Positions 44,020-55,450 of a stretch of DNA of 64,000 bases are shown here, in pieces. The DNA comes from Strigamia acuminata. Its lineage: Eukaryota > Arthropoda > Chilopoda > Geophilomorpha > Linotaeniidae. The notes beneath the pieces are model-generated. The model saw only the letters and a list, made by a program, of their open reading frames with translations, was not told the origin of the DNA and did no database searches. Position 1 is the stretch's first letter; every line of letters begins with the position of its first letter. Location of the stretch: assembly GCA_949358305.1 (NCBI GenBank), contig OX442315.1:14596427-14660426 (forward strand), read 5' to 3'. The translations under genes and the position numbers were made by a program.

Positions 44020-44411
44020 TTATTCCATTTCATTTTTCATCATTTTCACTTCTTTCCCACGAAGAATATTTCGTTTCAGAGTCTAATTAAGCCTCGGCCT
44101 AAGTTGCATTGAAGATTACCACACTTGATTGTGTTAATTACCTCAGTTTTAACATTCATGTCTTGCTCGAAATTGCACAACTTTACATTGGCCAACACCC
44201 TAATGAATGCTTGTTGCTTCCCTTTCTCGACTGAGGTTGGAACAACTTTTTCCATCTTTTCTGCAGCTCGAGCTGAAGCTGGAAAACACATTAGCCCATA
44301 GCTTATTAACAACATACCTTTAATTAGCATTAAAGGATAAGAAAATGCCAAACAATCTTTAATGAAAATAAACAGAACTCATTATGAAAACTAACCTTTG
44401 TAAATTTGCAT
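44020..44411 (-). CDS. small protein gene, up to four exons, ~84 residues (splice-read model)
   Basis: Best supported are the last two exons on the minus strand: 44278-44142 (137 bases; acceptor TGTGTTTTCCAG, donor GAG|GTAATT) and 44082-44020 (63 bases; ends TAA). They are separated by a 59-base intron with matching phase 0. The first of these encodes ARAAEKMEKVV and RVLANVKLCNFEQD, the last TLKRNILRGKEVKMM. Upstream, 44356-44318 (39 bases) and 44411-44396 (16 bases, ATGCAAATTTACAAAG) join in consistent phase 1 to give a start Met, but this requires two introns of only 39 bases, so the 5' end is uncertain. The product is Lys/Glu-rich with no signal peptide. I do not recognise it. AATAAA overlaps the stop codon. 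It lies on the same strand as the secreted-protein gene, about 2.4 kb upstream of it. Confidence 0.42.
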
Positions 44412-44868
44412 GTTTACATTTTATTGCATGAATAAAACTACAGTTAAAATCTTATTAAAAGCAGCATTTTGCCCGTTAAAACTTAAGTTGCAAATAAAGC
44501 TGGCAGTTTTTGTTTTTGTTCATAGGAAAAAAAAAGAAAAAACATTTTTAATATTGGAGAATTGATTGTATAGATTAAAAGAGGATTAGGTAATTTGTTG
44601 AGCTTAATTAATGGATTCTTTAGGAGGAATTAAATTAATCAACACTGTCATGGATTGTTCTGTGCAATTTGTTTTAATTAAATGTGAGAAATGTTTGTTG
44701 TAAGTGGTTTACACAGGATAAAACAGCGTTGTTAGAGTTTAGGAGCAATTACAATTAGAGTATAGGCAATTCATTATTAAGTAGCCTTACTACCCGGCTT
44801 TGCATTTATTAATTTGAATGAAAATAAGCCCTTCTTAGGAATTGGAAGTCGCGGTAGATGACGCCCAC
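44412..44868. other. non-coding stretch
   Basis: Would hold the promoter of the 44-kb gene if its start is right. No TATA box or other element stands out. Confidence 0.4.
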
Positions 44869-44870
44869 AG

Positions 44871-45023
44871 ATTCGCCATTGGAAACGCAAATAACGTTTC
44901 CAATGGCGAATTTCAATATACACGTTTCCAATGGCGAATTTTCCCAGATTCGCCATTGGAAACGTCAAAATAGCTTTCTAATGGCGAATTTTGGAAATTC
45001 GCTCTTAGGTGATTCGCCGTTGG
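44871..45023. repeat. array of alternating inverted 17-bp units
   Basis: ATTCGCCATTGGAAACG and its inverse CGTTTCCAATGGCGAAT alternate six to seven times in about 150 bases (+, -, -, +, -, then two worn +). The units can pair in several ways to form hairpins. Two opposing frames across it are artefacts. Confidence 0.9.
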
Positions 45024-46540
45024 TACCCGTCTGGTTTTTACTGAGAACGGAAATTTTAATGTCGGCTTCCCTGCATGGCAATGGTTGGTAATGGCTTATA
45101 ACTTGGTATAACTGGTTAATGGAACGACGTAGCAATCTGAAAATTGTTGTGTTGACCTAGAAATTCAATAAAGAATAAGCGGTCCAAATTTTATGAAAAT
45201 TGAGCTACGAGTTGGAGAGTTATTGATTGATTACTGATATTTTGTTAATTTGTGTTTTTAATTTTATTTCTGGACGTCGGCTCGAGTTATGACTTCTGGG
45301 ATTGAAAAGCGATTGATTTAAAGCAGAGGTGGGGCAACTTATTTTTCAATGCAGCATAAAATTTAAGAAATAGTAAAATGTATTAACTATAATTTTTTTT
45401 TTCTTTGGGGACCAAGTTTTATTCCTCAAAACTTTTTTTTTCTTGTTTTATAATGACTAAATACTAATAAGGTAATTTAATATTTATAACTTAAAACACC
45501 ATTAATGGGAGTGTCATACACCATTTAGTGCTTTCACATGCCAGGAAAAATGTGATTGCACCTGGAAAACTATATTACGCACAGGTTTGCAGGTGTTATC
45601 GTTACGATAATGTCGTTAACTGTAACGAAGTTATCATTATGTAACTAATGTGCACAATCAAAGAAGGCAAAGATGACTGACCATGACTAGCCGTGTGTTG
45701 TAACTAACCACGGCTTCGGGAAGGTTAGCCCTTCTTAGGAATTAAACCTAAAATATATGTAGTCGCAGTTTCCAAAGTGGCGGTAGATTCGTGTCGCGGT
45801 TGATTTTTTTCGCGCTAGATGACACGCCCCGTCAAAATATGTCAAACTTAAATTTGAAACACTTTGTTGGCCAATTTTCGACACAATTTTTGTTTGCTGC
45901 CATGAGAAAAGACTATCCACAACACGCCAATAGATGCAATAACTGTTTGAAACAAGCAGCTTGAAACCTGAGACAATCGAAGCAGAACCCGAGAGAGAAT
46001 AGAGCAAAACCACTAAGGGAAAATGTAGGAGGAGACAAAGGAGAAATGCTAGGGCTTTAGATCCTAATTGAAATTACCACAACTTCCTTTTAACTCTACT
46101 GAGGCATCAACCATGAGCTTCCACAAGGATGACCACAGGGAAGTGTAGTTGAATTTTACACTCCTAATTCTCCTTGACCACTGATTTAAAGCATGTTGCT
46201 TAAAAGGTTACATTAACTTGTATTGACTAGAATTGAAATCTGTGGCCACAGGTCATGTGAACAACCCAGTCTGCTCTAGGCAATGAACAAAACTAAGGTG
46301 TGTCTAATTGAAATTATAGATATAGCATAAACTGATTCTCTCGATTCTCTTCGTTTTCCCTGGCGGAAATGACACAAAACGTGTCATATTTTTGATAATC
46401 GGATTATTGAAAACCCAGATTCTATAATTCACATGTGGGGTGGATTCTTTGGATTTTGACCTGATTTCAACACTTTTTTTGTCAGCCATATTGAATTTAA
46501 ACGATTTAATTAACTCCTTCAAAGTTAAAAACTGATTCTA
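45024..46540. other. non-coding stretch with MITE remnants
   Basis: A 'gcagaggtggggcaactt' hAT-type end (about 45324) and a worn copy of the CTAGCCATGG MITE (45540-45700) are visible. The frames at 45735-46013 and 46304-46522 lack support. Confidence 0.45.
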
Positions 46541-47171
46541 CAGTGGTGGTAAAAAGTTTGAGACCACTACATGTTTCTTAGTTGCAAGTCAAATTTTGAC
46601 TTGAAAATGTATTTTCAGGTTTATATTATGAGAATAAAGCGTTGTTTAAAATGTCATTTGTGCTGGAAAAAAGTTTGAGACCATGTGCTCTAAATCATCA
46701 AAAATATAACCCATTTTAATTTCTAAATGTTTGGTATGCTTCCTATTTGTTCTGAAAACTATAATGAACCTATTTGTCATTGAATTAACTAACTATTTTA
46801 GATTATTTGGTGTTGTCCTTAGCATGGGTAGGTGCATTATTTGATGAAATTCAAACATTGGAACATTAATTTCATCTCTAAATGGAAGAAGAGTAGTATA
46901 TTGCTTCAGAATGTGGTGAAACAAATGCAGAATTTGGTGTAATAATAAGAGTTTTGCATGTGTCTCGTGTGGATTGTTGGCGAGAGCGCCATGTTGAGAT
47001 TCGTACGAGGATTTTTGGATTAAGTTGGCATTTTGTATCTGTGGATTAAAGATTTGTTCATCTTGATTTATTCAGTACTTTACTGATGGCGCCCAACCCA
47101 CAAGAGTTGGCATCAAAATTTGACTTGCAACTAAAAAACCTACAGTGGTCTCAAACTTTTTTCTACCACTG
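46541..47171. mobile_element. Tc1/mariner-type MITE, 631 bp
   Basis: Inverted ends of about 60 bases begin CAGTGGTGGTAAAAAGTTTG (inverse CAAACTTTTTTCTACCACTG at the right), flanked by TA at 46539-46540 and 47172-47173. CAGTGGTG...AAAGTTTGAGACCA ends are typical of Tc1-like elements. No transposase remains. Confidence 0.9.
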
Positions 47172-47173
47172 TA

Positions 47174-48565
47174 TAATCAAGTTTTTGTAATCGGTTTTTT
47201 GTGATTTTGAATTGAACGCACCTATTGTTTTGTTATATTACAGTCGAACTGTGATATAACCAATTTTTTGGTATAATGAATACTTGGTTGGTTGGTTGGT
47301 CATAGAACACCATTTTAAAAAAAAATTGCTATAACGAACTAAAAAAGTATTATTTCTGTTACAATCATGAAAGTTGTTTTATTTAATAAATATAGGGATG
47401 GGGAACTATCATTATTGGATGCACTTTGAGTAGTAGTTTCTATTTTCTGCTGAAAAACTACTGTAACGTGGACAAAATTACAATTTAATGCAATTTCAGC
47501 ATCGCATTAAACCTAATGTAGTAATATTAAATTTGTAAAAATGTTATTTTAATGAGAACGTGTGATTAATGATATTGTCACTTCAGAACAATAACACATG
47601 CTGGACTGACATGACATTACAAAGTGTTGGTTGTCAGTTTGTCTGGTGGACTGTGTTCGCAGGCGCATTCAATAAAGAATTAACACAACATGAGAATTAA
47701 CACGACTTGAATGTGAGTCGTGCTGTATAAGATTGCAGAAGTATTAACACGAAATTCTCGTGTCTAGAAATTACCTGTTAGCACGATGAGACTTTTGGCA
47801 CGATCTAAGACGACTCACTAAGGTCGTGCTAGTTTTATTGTGTCGTGAAGGTCAACACGGGATTTCTTATGAGATTCTCGCCGTTACATGACCGCTTTCA
47901 CTACTGCTGTCGTGGATACACATCTTGATGTATTGAAGGAGTCGAAAGGTAGACAATGGAGCGATGTTTACACGGATTGTGAATGTGCAAATTCTTTTCG
48001 CAAAGCGATGTAGTCTAAAATCAATAGTACAAGAACACATAAATCAATTTTTTTTTTTAAAAAAAAATAGTGTGCGCTCAATAGAACTGAAACTTCTCGA
48101 CTTATTCCAAATTATCAAGTGTTGTGTGTTTATATTGCGTTTTAAAATATCGTTAACACTTAATCAGTTGTCTGGAATTGTACTCCGCTCCTCTCCTGTC
48201 TTCACTGTTGTGTGTTTGTATTGTTCATCGCCTTTCCACTCACTGCTATTTCATTTCCGTCACTCATTGTCATTTCCGGTTTAGAATCGCTACTGCGTGA
48301 AAAAAGGGTTTCAATTAAGAAATAGCCTCAACTACACTGCTGAGAAACACTACTAAATAAATGTATCAAATTATCGGGATCATCTAAACCCATGATCATG
48401 ATGTGAAAGTGATAGTGACATCATTTAAATGTCAATTTGTCACAACTTATCAGTGAGTTTTTGCACTACCTGGTGGATACAGTCGAAAATGCTCATTCTG
48501 CAGGTGAGCTTCAAGCTGGACTGGGACGATTTTTATGTCCTAAGCTGTACACCGTATATTATTTG
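47174..48565. other. non-coding stretch with dispersed repeats
   Basis: A TATAACGAA-type MITE fragment (47241-47345) and a worn repeat shared with 18430-18660 (47665-47900). The 106-codon frame at 47964-48284 is unsupported. Confidence 0.45.
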
Positions 48566-48569
48566 CAGT

Positions 48570-48775
48570 AGATAATTGGGATGTATTGTTTGCGATAGAC
48601 AATTGCGATGTATTGTTTGCGATAGACAATTGCGATGTATTGTTTGCGATAGACAATTGCGGTGTATTGTTTGCGATAGACAATTGTGATGTATTGTTTG
48701 CCATAGACAATTGCAATGTATTGTTTGCGTTAGATAATTGCAATTTATTGTTAGTGGTAGACAATTATGTTTTCT
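48570..48775. repeat. 27-bp minisatellite
   Basis: Seven units of 'gatgtattgtttgcgataga' plus 'caattgc', with small changes. 27 is divisible by three, so frames are open on both strands (Asn/Ser-rich on the minus strand), but these are not proteins. Confidence 0.93.
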
Positions 48776-48779
48776 TAAT

Positions 48780-48930
48780 TTTGCAATGCGATACACAATT
48801 GCGATATTGTAATTTTGCAATGCGATACACAATTGCGATATTGTAATTTTGCAATGCGATACACAATTGGGATATTGTAATTTTGCAATGCGGTACTCAA
48901 TTGCGATATTGTAATTTTGCAATACAATTG
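48780..48930. repeat. 34-bp minisatellite
   Basis: Four units of 'ttttgcaatgcgatacacaa' plus 'ttgcgatattgtaa'. It directly follows the 27-bp array and shares 'acaattgcgat' with it. Confidence 0.93.
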
Positions 48931-49596
48931 CACAGGTCTACTAATTGAATTTGGCGCAGTGCAAAACGAATGAAAATTGATTGATAAAAATATGGGAGGA
49001 AAACGTCTAGCATTACATACTATCAGACGGACAGATAAGAAAATAGAAAGCAAAGCAATGAAAAATGAATCTCGAGGGTGGATACTTTGTAAATCTGGAA
49101 TTTAATATGACTCGCTATAAAAAGCACACGTTTAATTACATTTGGCATATGGTTGAAGCCGACTTCTCCTCCTTAGGACTAACTAGAGCATCATTTGCAA
49201 TTGAAGCTGAATTGATGTTGTAACAGGCCTCGATAAGGCGAAAACAACTGACACTAATGCAATGTTATTATTGGAGAGAAAGCGGGAGGAAAAATATAAA
49301 AAAATACGTGTTGTCGTTAGAGTGATCGTAAAAGGCTGTGGAGTGGAAATGTCTGAGGCGAAAAAAATGGTATTGTAAAAGAGAAAGTTTCTCAAATATT
49401 ACGAAGGGAAAGGAGTTGTGGGGGCGGAGGGGGGCACTTGTAGAGCAAGTCGAAATTGTGTGGAAATCGTAAGATAAAAAGTTGGGTGACAAAGCAGCTT
49501 TTTATTGTTACTCGTGGGGTCGAAATGTACAGATTTTTATAACCTCTTGTTTCTTTTTTTTATTTTTTACTTTGAGAGTGTGTATTATTTAAATTT
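48931..49596. other. undetermined stretch upstream of the 49.6-kb model
   Basis: Base composition is less AT-rich than average and several frames on both strands stay open for 40-75 codons. Small exons are possible, but I found no consistent set. Confidence 0.35.
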
Positions 49597-49930
49597 ATGG
49601 CCGAGTTTGACACTTTGGGGACTAAGGTGTGCAATTACGATAGGGTAATGGGGAAAGCGAGAGCTGTCATGAATGAAAGCTGTAAAATTATTGGGAATTT
49701 AAACGCAGTTTACATAGAAAGTCGGCGTAAATTATTATCGTCTGGTGAGTTGTAGAGATGTCTGGTGTATCTGTGCTCTAGTGGAGGGTAGCCGCGGCAT
49801 ACCTGGTGGAGTGGATATGCGGGGATATCTTCGGCTTTACGTGATGTACTCGCACCATGCTATATTCGCATCACTACGTAACCTTGCACTTTTATTGCTC
49901 TTTTGTATATGTGACGCTTCCTTATTCTGA
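49597..49930 (+). CDS. possible two-exon gene, 98 residues
   Basis: Exon 1 (49597-49744) opens with TTTATGG and encodes MAEFDTLGTKVCNYDRVMGK. It ends at TCTG|GTGAGT in phase 1. Exon 2 (49782-49930) follows a CTGTGCTCTAG acceptor and keeps the frame to TGA. It encodes EGSRGIPGGVDMRGYLRLYV and a hydrophobic tail (LRNLALLLLFCICDASLF) that could be a membrane anchor. The 37-base intron is very short, which is the main doubt. Unspliced, exon 1 alone is a 51-codon frame. No family recognised. Confidence 0.3.
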
Positions 49931-50328
49931 CCCTAAGATAAAACGCTCTTTAGTCCACTTTAAACTCACATAGTTGTCTATTTATTTCGCTGATGTATTA
50001 ATCAGAGTTTAGTGTAAAAATACACTACACCATATGGTTCAAAAGTATATTTTACAGTATATTGGTTTTCACTTAATGCATTCCGGAATGTATCGCATTT
50101 CGCAGAATTAATTATATTATCTGTACATTAAATAATGCGTTTCGTATTGTAATTGAAAAAATGGTTTTTGAAAATGCGTTTGTATTTGACAAATAATAAT
50201 ATTTCTTAATAAATTTTACAAAATTTATTATTATTTGAAAATTAATAGCAGGGAAAAGTGTATTACAAAATGCATTCTCGTGTAACCCAACGGGTTTGGA
50301 AATAAATTGCAATACAGTATATGTTGAA
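49931..50328. other. non-coding stretch
   Basis: Tandem-like pairs of 'acaaaatttattatta'-type words only. No gene. Confidence 0.5.
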
Positions 50329-50330
50329 TA

Positions 50331-50735
50331 GGTGCGTTGAATCCTAAATGGATTTCTTTGGTTTCGCTGATTTTCTTGATTTCTGGAGACAAGAAATAAT
50401 GGTATTTACGTCATCAAATGGAAATCGGATTTTGGAAAATCTACGTGCAGGGTCGCTTTTCTTGATTTTCAGCCATCTTGATTTCCACATAGACTGATCA
50501 AAGCACGTTGTTTTTTGTTTGTTTAACATTTAACACTTAACAATTACAATTACATATTTGAATGTCCCGCCATGCTTTTTGGCCACATTTGAGCACTCAA
50601 ATGGTTCAAATTGGCATGTGCAGCAGTTGGATTTTTGGAATATTTTCAGTCATTCAAAGTTGAAATCCGATTTACTTGATTTCTGAAAATCAAGCACATC
50701 AGGATTTCGCAAAACCATTTCAGATTGAACACGCC
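50331..50735. mobile_element. GGTGCGTTGAATCC MITE, 405 bp, TA target
   Basis: Left GGTGCGTTGAATCCTAAATGG (shown shortened: GGTGCGTTGAATCC) and right GATTGAACACGCC are inverted, with TA at 50329-50330 and 50736-50737. The inner 'cttgatttctg(a/g)' motifs repeat on both sides. Confidence 0.8.
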
Positions 50736-50737
50736 TA

Positions 50738-51781
50738 ATGTATTTTTAACCATGTGGGGCCGTAATAATGTATGTAACTTATGTATGCAACATACATACA
50801 TACGTCGTATATATTGTTAATGTGTTTTATCGGTAACCAAAATGTAGAATACGCATGTTACTCAGTTCTATTAAATTCACAAGCTAGCAAACATCACACA
50901 AGATTTATTTAATATCACTCTGTGAGAACATTAATACACAGTGTGGTTCAAAGGTCTGGAGCATCTCAAATATTTTCTAAACTGTGACAGATACGTGTGT
51001 GGAAATTAGCCAGACGAATAGGAAGTTGGGTATGGCGGATCCATGAGATGTGTTTCGTCTCTGAAGAATTGATTGTTGCAACAGTCTTTTACAAGTTATA
51101 TTTTTTTTCTGGAAAACTCGCTTTTCGTGCCGTAGACTTTAATGTTGCAACGACTTTGTAGGCAAGTTTTCATGATTTGCTACAATGGATTTGAACCGCT
51201 GAAGCAATATGAGTGATTGCTGAATTATCGGAAATAATTTTACGCGAGAGTGGCTTTTTTCTCTTTCCAAGCATGAAGTTTTCTAAATTTGTCTACTATA
51301 TATCAGCAATCCGTAAAGTGATAATTTTACATTTTAGTCGATTTGTTAAGACGGCGTATTTGTAGTGGGGTGAAGCCATCCCTGTTTTCCTGACACACAG
51401 TGAAGCCCGTCTATAACAACAAACAAGCACTTTGCAAGTTAAATGAATGAATTAATGTCTTACAACAGTTTTATTGCTAATGAACGGGACTGACATTCTC
51501 ATTGGTTTATTTTCAAATGATGCGTTTATTGATTAGTTACTGGAGTAGCGAGTGAAACGTTTTTTGATAATAAAAGTGTTGGTGCAATGGTCATTGCTAA
51601 TCGTCGAGAAAACGACCAAATAAGAGAAGAAACTCCAGGGTGCTGCAAATAAAACCAATCTGTGAAAACTTGATGAGAAATAAAAACTAATTTGAAATAT
51701 TATGCTAGGTATATAAAAATATTTATTTGGGTTTTGTCAATAGAAAGCTGGTGTTTTATTAACGCATTCACGGTATTACAG
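50738..51781. other. non-coding stretch, nothing recognised
   Basis: A palindromic 'tatgcaacatacatacata' run near 50785 is the only structure noticed. Confidence 0.5.
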
Positions 51782-51783
51782 TA

Positions 51784-52018
51784 GGTGCATTCAAAAATAA
51801 AAATACTTGTGTTTTAACAATTATAGTTTACCGGTAAGTGTATTTTACGTTTAAATTTTGAGAGCGAGAATTTTAACTATTTTATAAAACTGGCAACATG
51901 AATTTTAGTTTGCATTTTTACCAATTTTAGTTTTATATGAAAAATAGGGTAGGAAATGATGTCATTTTTGTTTTAAAATTGAAGTAAAACACACAATATT
52001 TCAATTTTTGAATGCAGC
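51784..52018. mobile_element. GGTGCATTCAAAAAT MITE, 235 bp, TA target
   Basis: Ends GGTGCATTCAAAAATAAAAA and inverse (TTTTTGAATGCAGC), TA at 51782-51783 and 52019-52020. Same family as 17760-17973. Shares its terminal bases with the palindrome at 21582. Confidence 0.82.
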
Positions 52019-52069
52019 TAGTGTACCCTTCACTTCTCTGCATGTCATCTTTTGATGTATTGTGACGCG

Positions 52070-52493
52070 CAGCGATGAACATTGTGTACCCGTATCCGTA
52101 ACCTGTACCTTACCCGCTTGTACCCTACTGGTACGGTCCTAGGTCTCCCGGGTATGTATTGTTTAGTTCTGGTCGTGGTGCTAACATCGTAAATTAAATA
52201 TGTACTGTGCAAAGTCTGAATGCAATTTTTCTGACGCCGGCAATACTAAGCTTATGCCAAGAAGCGAAACCGGCTGGACCCGTCCAAGTCGGACGATTTA
52301 ATGTTTTTGCGATTGATGATTCATTCGCAATCGCAATCGATCAGTAAGCACATGTGATCGCATTCGGGTATAGGTACGGGTAGGGTAGGGTGTGGGAATT
52401 CCCCGGGTATGGGCGGGTACGGGTACAGAATTTTATTGGAGATGGGTAACGGGCGGGTAACGGGTACAGTTTTAATGCCAATGTTCATCTTTG
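52070..52493. mobile_element. hAT MITE, 424 bp, GTACCCG-rich
   Basis: Ends CAGCGATGAACATTG and inverse CAATGTTCATCTTTG. The target GTGACGCG is repeated exactly at 52062-52069 and 52494-52501. Subterminal 'cgtacccgtatccg' on one side and 'cgggtacgggtaggg' on the other are inverted GTACCC repeats. Confidence 0.93.
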
Positions 52494-52501
52494 GTGACGC
52501 G

Positions 52502-55450
52502 GTCTTTGGATGGCGGCAAATGCAATAATAAGTGTTAGTCATATTAATTCTCATTTTTCAACATGGTCAGGTTTTTACTATAATCGTCCTACATCGTTGA
52601 ATATTAGAGAAGACATCTCGACAATGAACAATAAACTTAAAACGAACACGATCGAAATCTTTCTCATTTGAAAAAGTTCGATTTATTGGAACGAACCGAG
52701 AAATTGACGCGTCCATATTCTTTCTTTCTTTTAAATGGAATTCTTCATTTTAAAATGTCGTGTCAGCAGTTCTTTAAACCCAGAGCCAAATGCATTTTCT
52801 AATTTTTTTTTCTTTTCTTTTCTTTCCGAGTCATTAATTGTTTGTCATCCACACACGACTCGACTTGAATTGGGAAGAGCGACAATTTGCATTAATTAAA
52901 TAATAAGAAAAAAAAATTTTTCTTAAAAGCATTTGACAAATTAATTATTTGTTAGTACTTAAAAAAATAAAAATAAATCTTTCCACTCTAGCTGCACTCC
53001 AGCCTATAGGAAATGCAGCAAGAGGGCACTTGTTGAATGTTTGTAGGTATATTCTAACGATTGCGTCTTTTGCAATAGAGGATTAGACTAGTTTTTTCTC
53101 AATCTGGTTTTGTGCTGACAAGAGAAATATGAAATGCGGCCGAGTGTGCAGTTAGGTTTAAGTGGGAAAATCCTTTAAATTACAGAGGAAATAACGATTT
53201 ATTCTAACTGAAGTAATTTTGCGGGTAAAGGGCTGGGTTGTGTATGCACTTGGGGTTAGTGATATAATTAGTTTTGAGTATGAGAACTTTTCTAGCAGTG
53301 GTAATTAAGGAATTGAGATAAAAAAGGGTAAAATTAACGCGCTGATATACATGGATAAATATGAAAGGAAAATGGAAAACACTTGTTATGCCCGCAACTC
53401 GGGATTTAAAAAGCTTTTAGACGGTTCGCTGAGAAATAAATGTGTCAAATTTTACTGAACCCATTAGGAGTTTAAAAGTTTGTGTGTGCTGTTTTTTTTT
53501 TTTAGTGTTTTTGGGAAGAGTTTTTATTATATAAATTTGAATGAGAGTATGAAATGTCAAATTGTACTTAGATCTCCGATTGCAACGATCGATCTAATGG
53601 AAATCCAAGATGGCGGCCAAAAATATGCGATTTGAACGAGAAAACTCGTTACACAGAGATTTAAACGGATGTATTTTGGTTAAACGGTGTTTTTAACGAG
53701 AATCTCGTTTAAAAGTTCATTTTAGCTAGTTTAAACGACCGTTTTTGAGTTATTCAATGCGCCCACTGTGTTGCGATTAACAACTCGAAAATGTATTTGG
53801 AATAAGTAAAAGTCATTGAAGATTCTCGATGTCACAGGATTGAAACTGATTTAGATTGATTACAAATGAAAGCACACTTACGCAATAGTTTGCATTAGAA
53901 CAGTCATTAATTTGATTCAAACAGGGTATATATGTAAATATATTCTCTCGGAAGTTTTAGTTCTAGTTCTTGACGCAAAAAGTAAGAAATAAATCAATGT
54001 TAGTTTCAAACCGACGATTTATTTGTGAATAAACATCAAACACATCCACGGTTAGGCAAGTATATAAAGAAAGCTAGCCTCGCATCTATTCATTTTATTG
54101 CCTAAAATTAACTAGCTGCAGTGTATGCCACAAAAATTATAACACCTTTTTAACGAGCCACAAACACAACTTTTCTTTTTCCAATTCCAAGCGAGGACTC
54201 AGATGCAAACTGGAATTGCAAGGAGCTCTCTTAGCTTCATTGCGGCTTAAGCTTGCAGCTTTCGCAGCGGTGACCACAGTAGGTTAGAAAATTGGATTTG
54301 AGATGTCGTCTAGGACATTGGTGGTTATGATCAAATATATAATTTCAACTTTTAAGGCTTCGTGAACACGCTTTAACCCCAGTTTAGATCTTTTTCAACA
54401 AACTTTTCATGTTTTGTGGTCATTTCATTTGTATTTGGCGCACTTTTACTCAATCAGGCATCCTCTAGTGGCCTAATATGCAATTTGCTGTTTTCAAAAC
54501 TTCATGAGTTTGGAGCAATTCGTTTAAGTCGGACGTGGCCAAAAGGCACGAAACTACTTAACCAAACCCCAATTGTAATCTAATAAGATCCACATGTCAA
54601 GTTTCCTAGTTAACACTTGTTTTCTTAACGCAGATCTACAGACGTCAGCAGCAGTTTCAAATCATTTATGTGTGACTCGGTTGCATGAAATGGTGCTCTG
54701 GCCATGTCCACTTGCTTCTTCAATCTCTATTTGAGGTATTTTAGTTTTAAAAGTTTAATTATTGGTGATGGTGAGTAATTTGTTGGCTTTTTAACTTTAG
54801 GTGTGTTTGTATAATTTTACAAACATAAAAATCACTTCTCAGTATATTGGATGGGCACTACTGAGTTTAGTGAAGAGGGGACAGTGTTGTCATTAATATT
54901 AATTCAAAATTTCGAAATTTTCAGTGCTTGATCGAATACTTTTTTCTCAGCTTTCTCGTGATCGAATACTTTTTTTCTCAAGGGTGTCAACAAAAATATC
55001 TGTAACTTTTTTAAATTTTGTTTAATTTTTTTCATATTGCCACTAAATTGTAGCATTTGGCTTGGTCTTTTCAGTGAATAAAATGTTTTGTGTATAAATT
55101 ATTGCTTAGACTGCAAAAAAAAATGATGAGTTCGAAATTGTAGTAAGAAATGTAGCCCATAATATGTTCCAACATCTGCAAGATGCACTAACATGTTGGT
55201 TTACTGACACTATATGTATTTCTAGTCTTTTACAGTTCTAATAAAACATGTAATGCACATATTGAAGGTAGAAATTTGATTCTATGGTGCTTAGTCATTC
55301 TGCCACCCCATGGAGCCACCAAATTCGCCACTGAATGGTTTGGTAACACTGCTTAGAAATTGCAATCGAAAAACCCACATGTGGCCTAGCTTAAGCAACA
55401 TAAAAGCCCAGTAAAAAGCCCATCTAATTCCGAGTGCATAATATATAAAA
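52502..55450. other. long non-coding stretch, little recognised
   Basis: Mostly unique AT-rich sequence. 53580-53770 contains palindromic 'aacgagaaaactcgtt' and 'ttaacgagaatctcgttta' and ends with 'tattcaatgcgccc', so it is probably part of a GCATTCAA-type element. No gene seen. Confidence 0.45.

Noticed and set aside
47964-48284. 106-codon plus-strand frame
   Set aside because: AT-rich, no domain, no splice context, and it begins next to a poly-T/poly-A run.
48533-48922. Direct repeats resembling a CRISPR array, and a 129-codon frame
   Set aside because: Units are contiguous with no unique spacers, in a eukaryotic setting. The frame comes from the 27-bp period.
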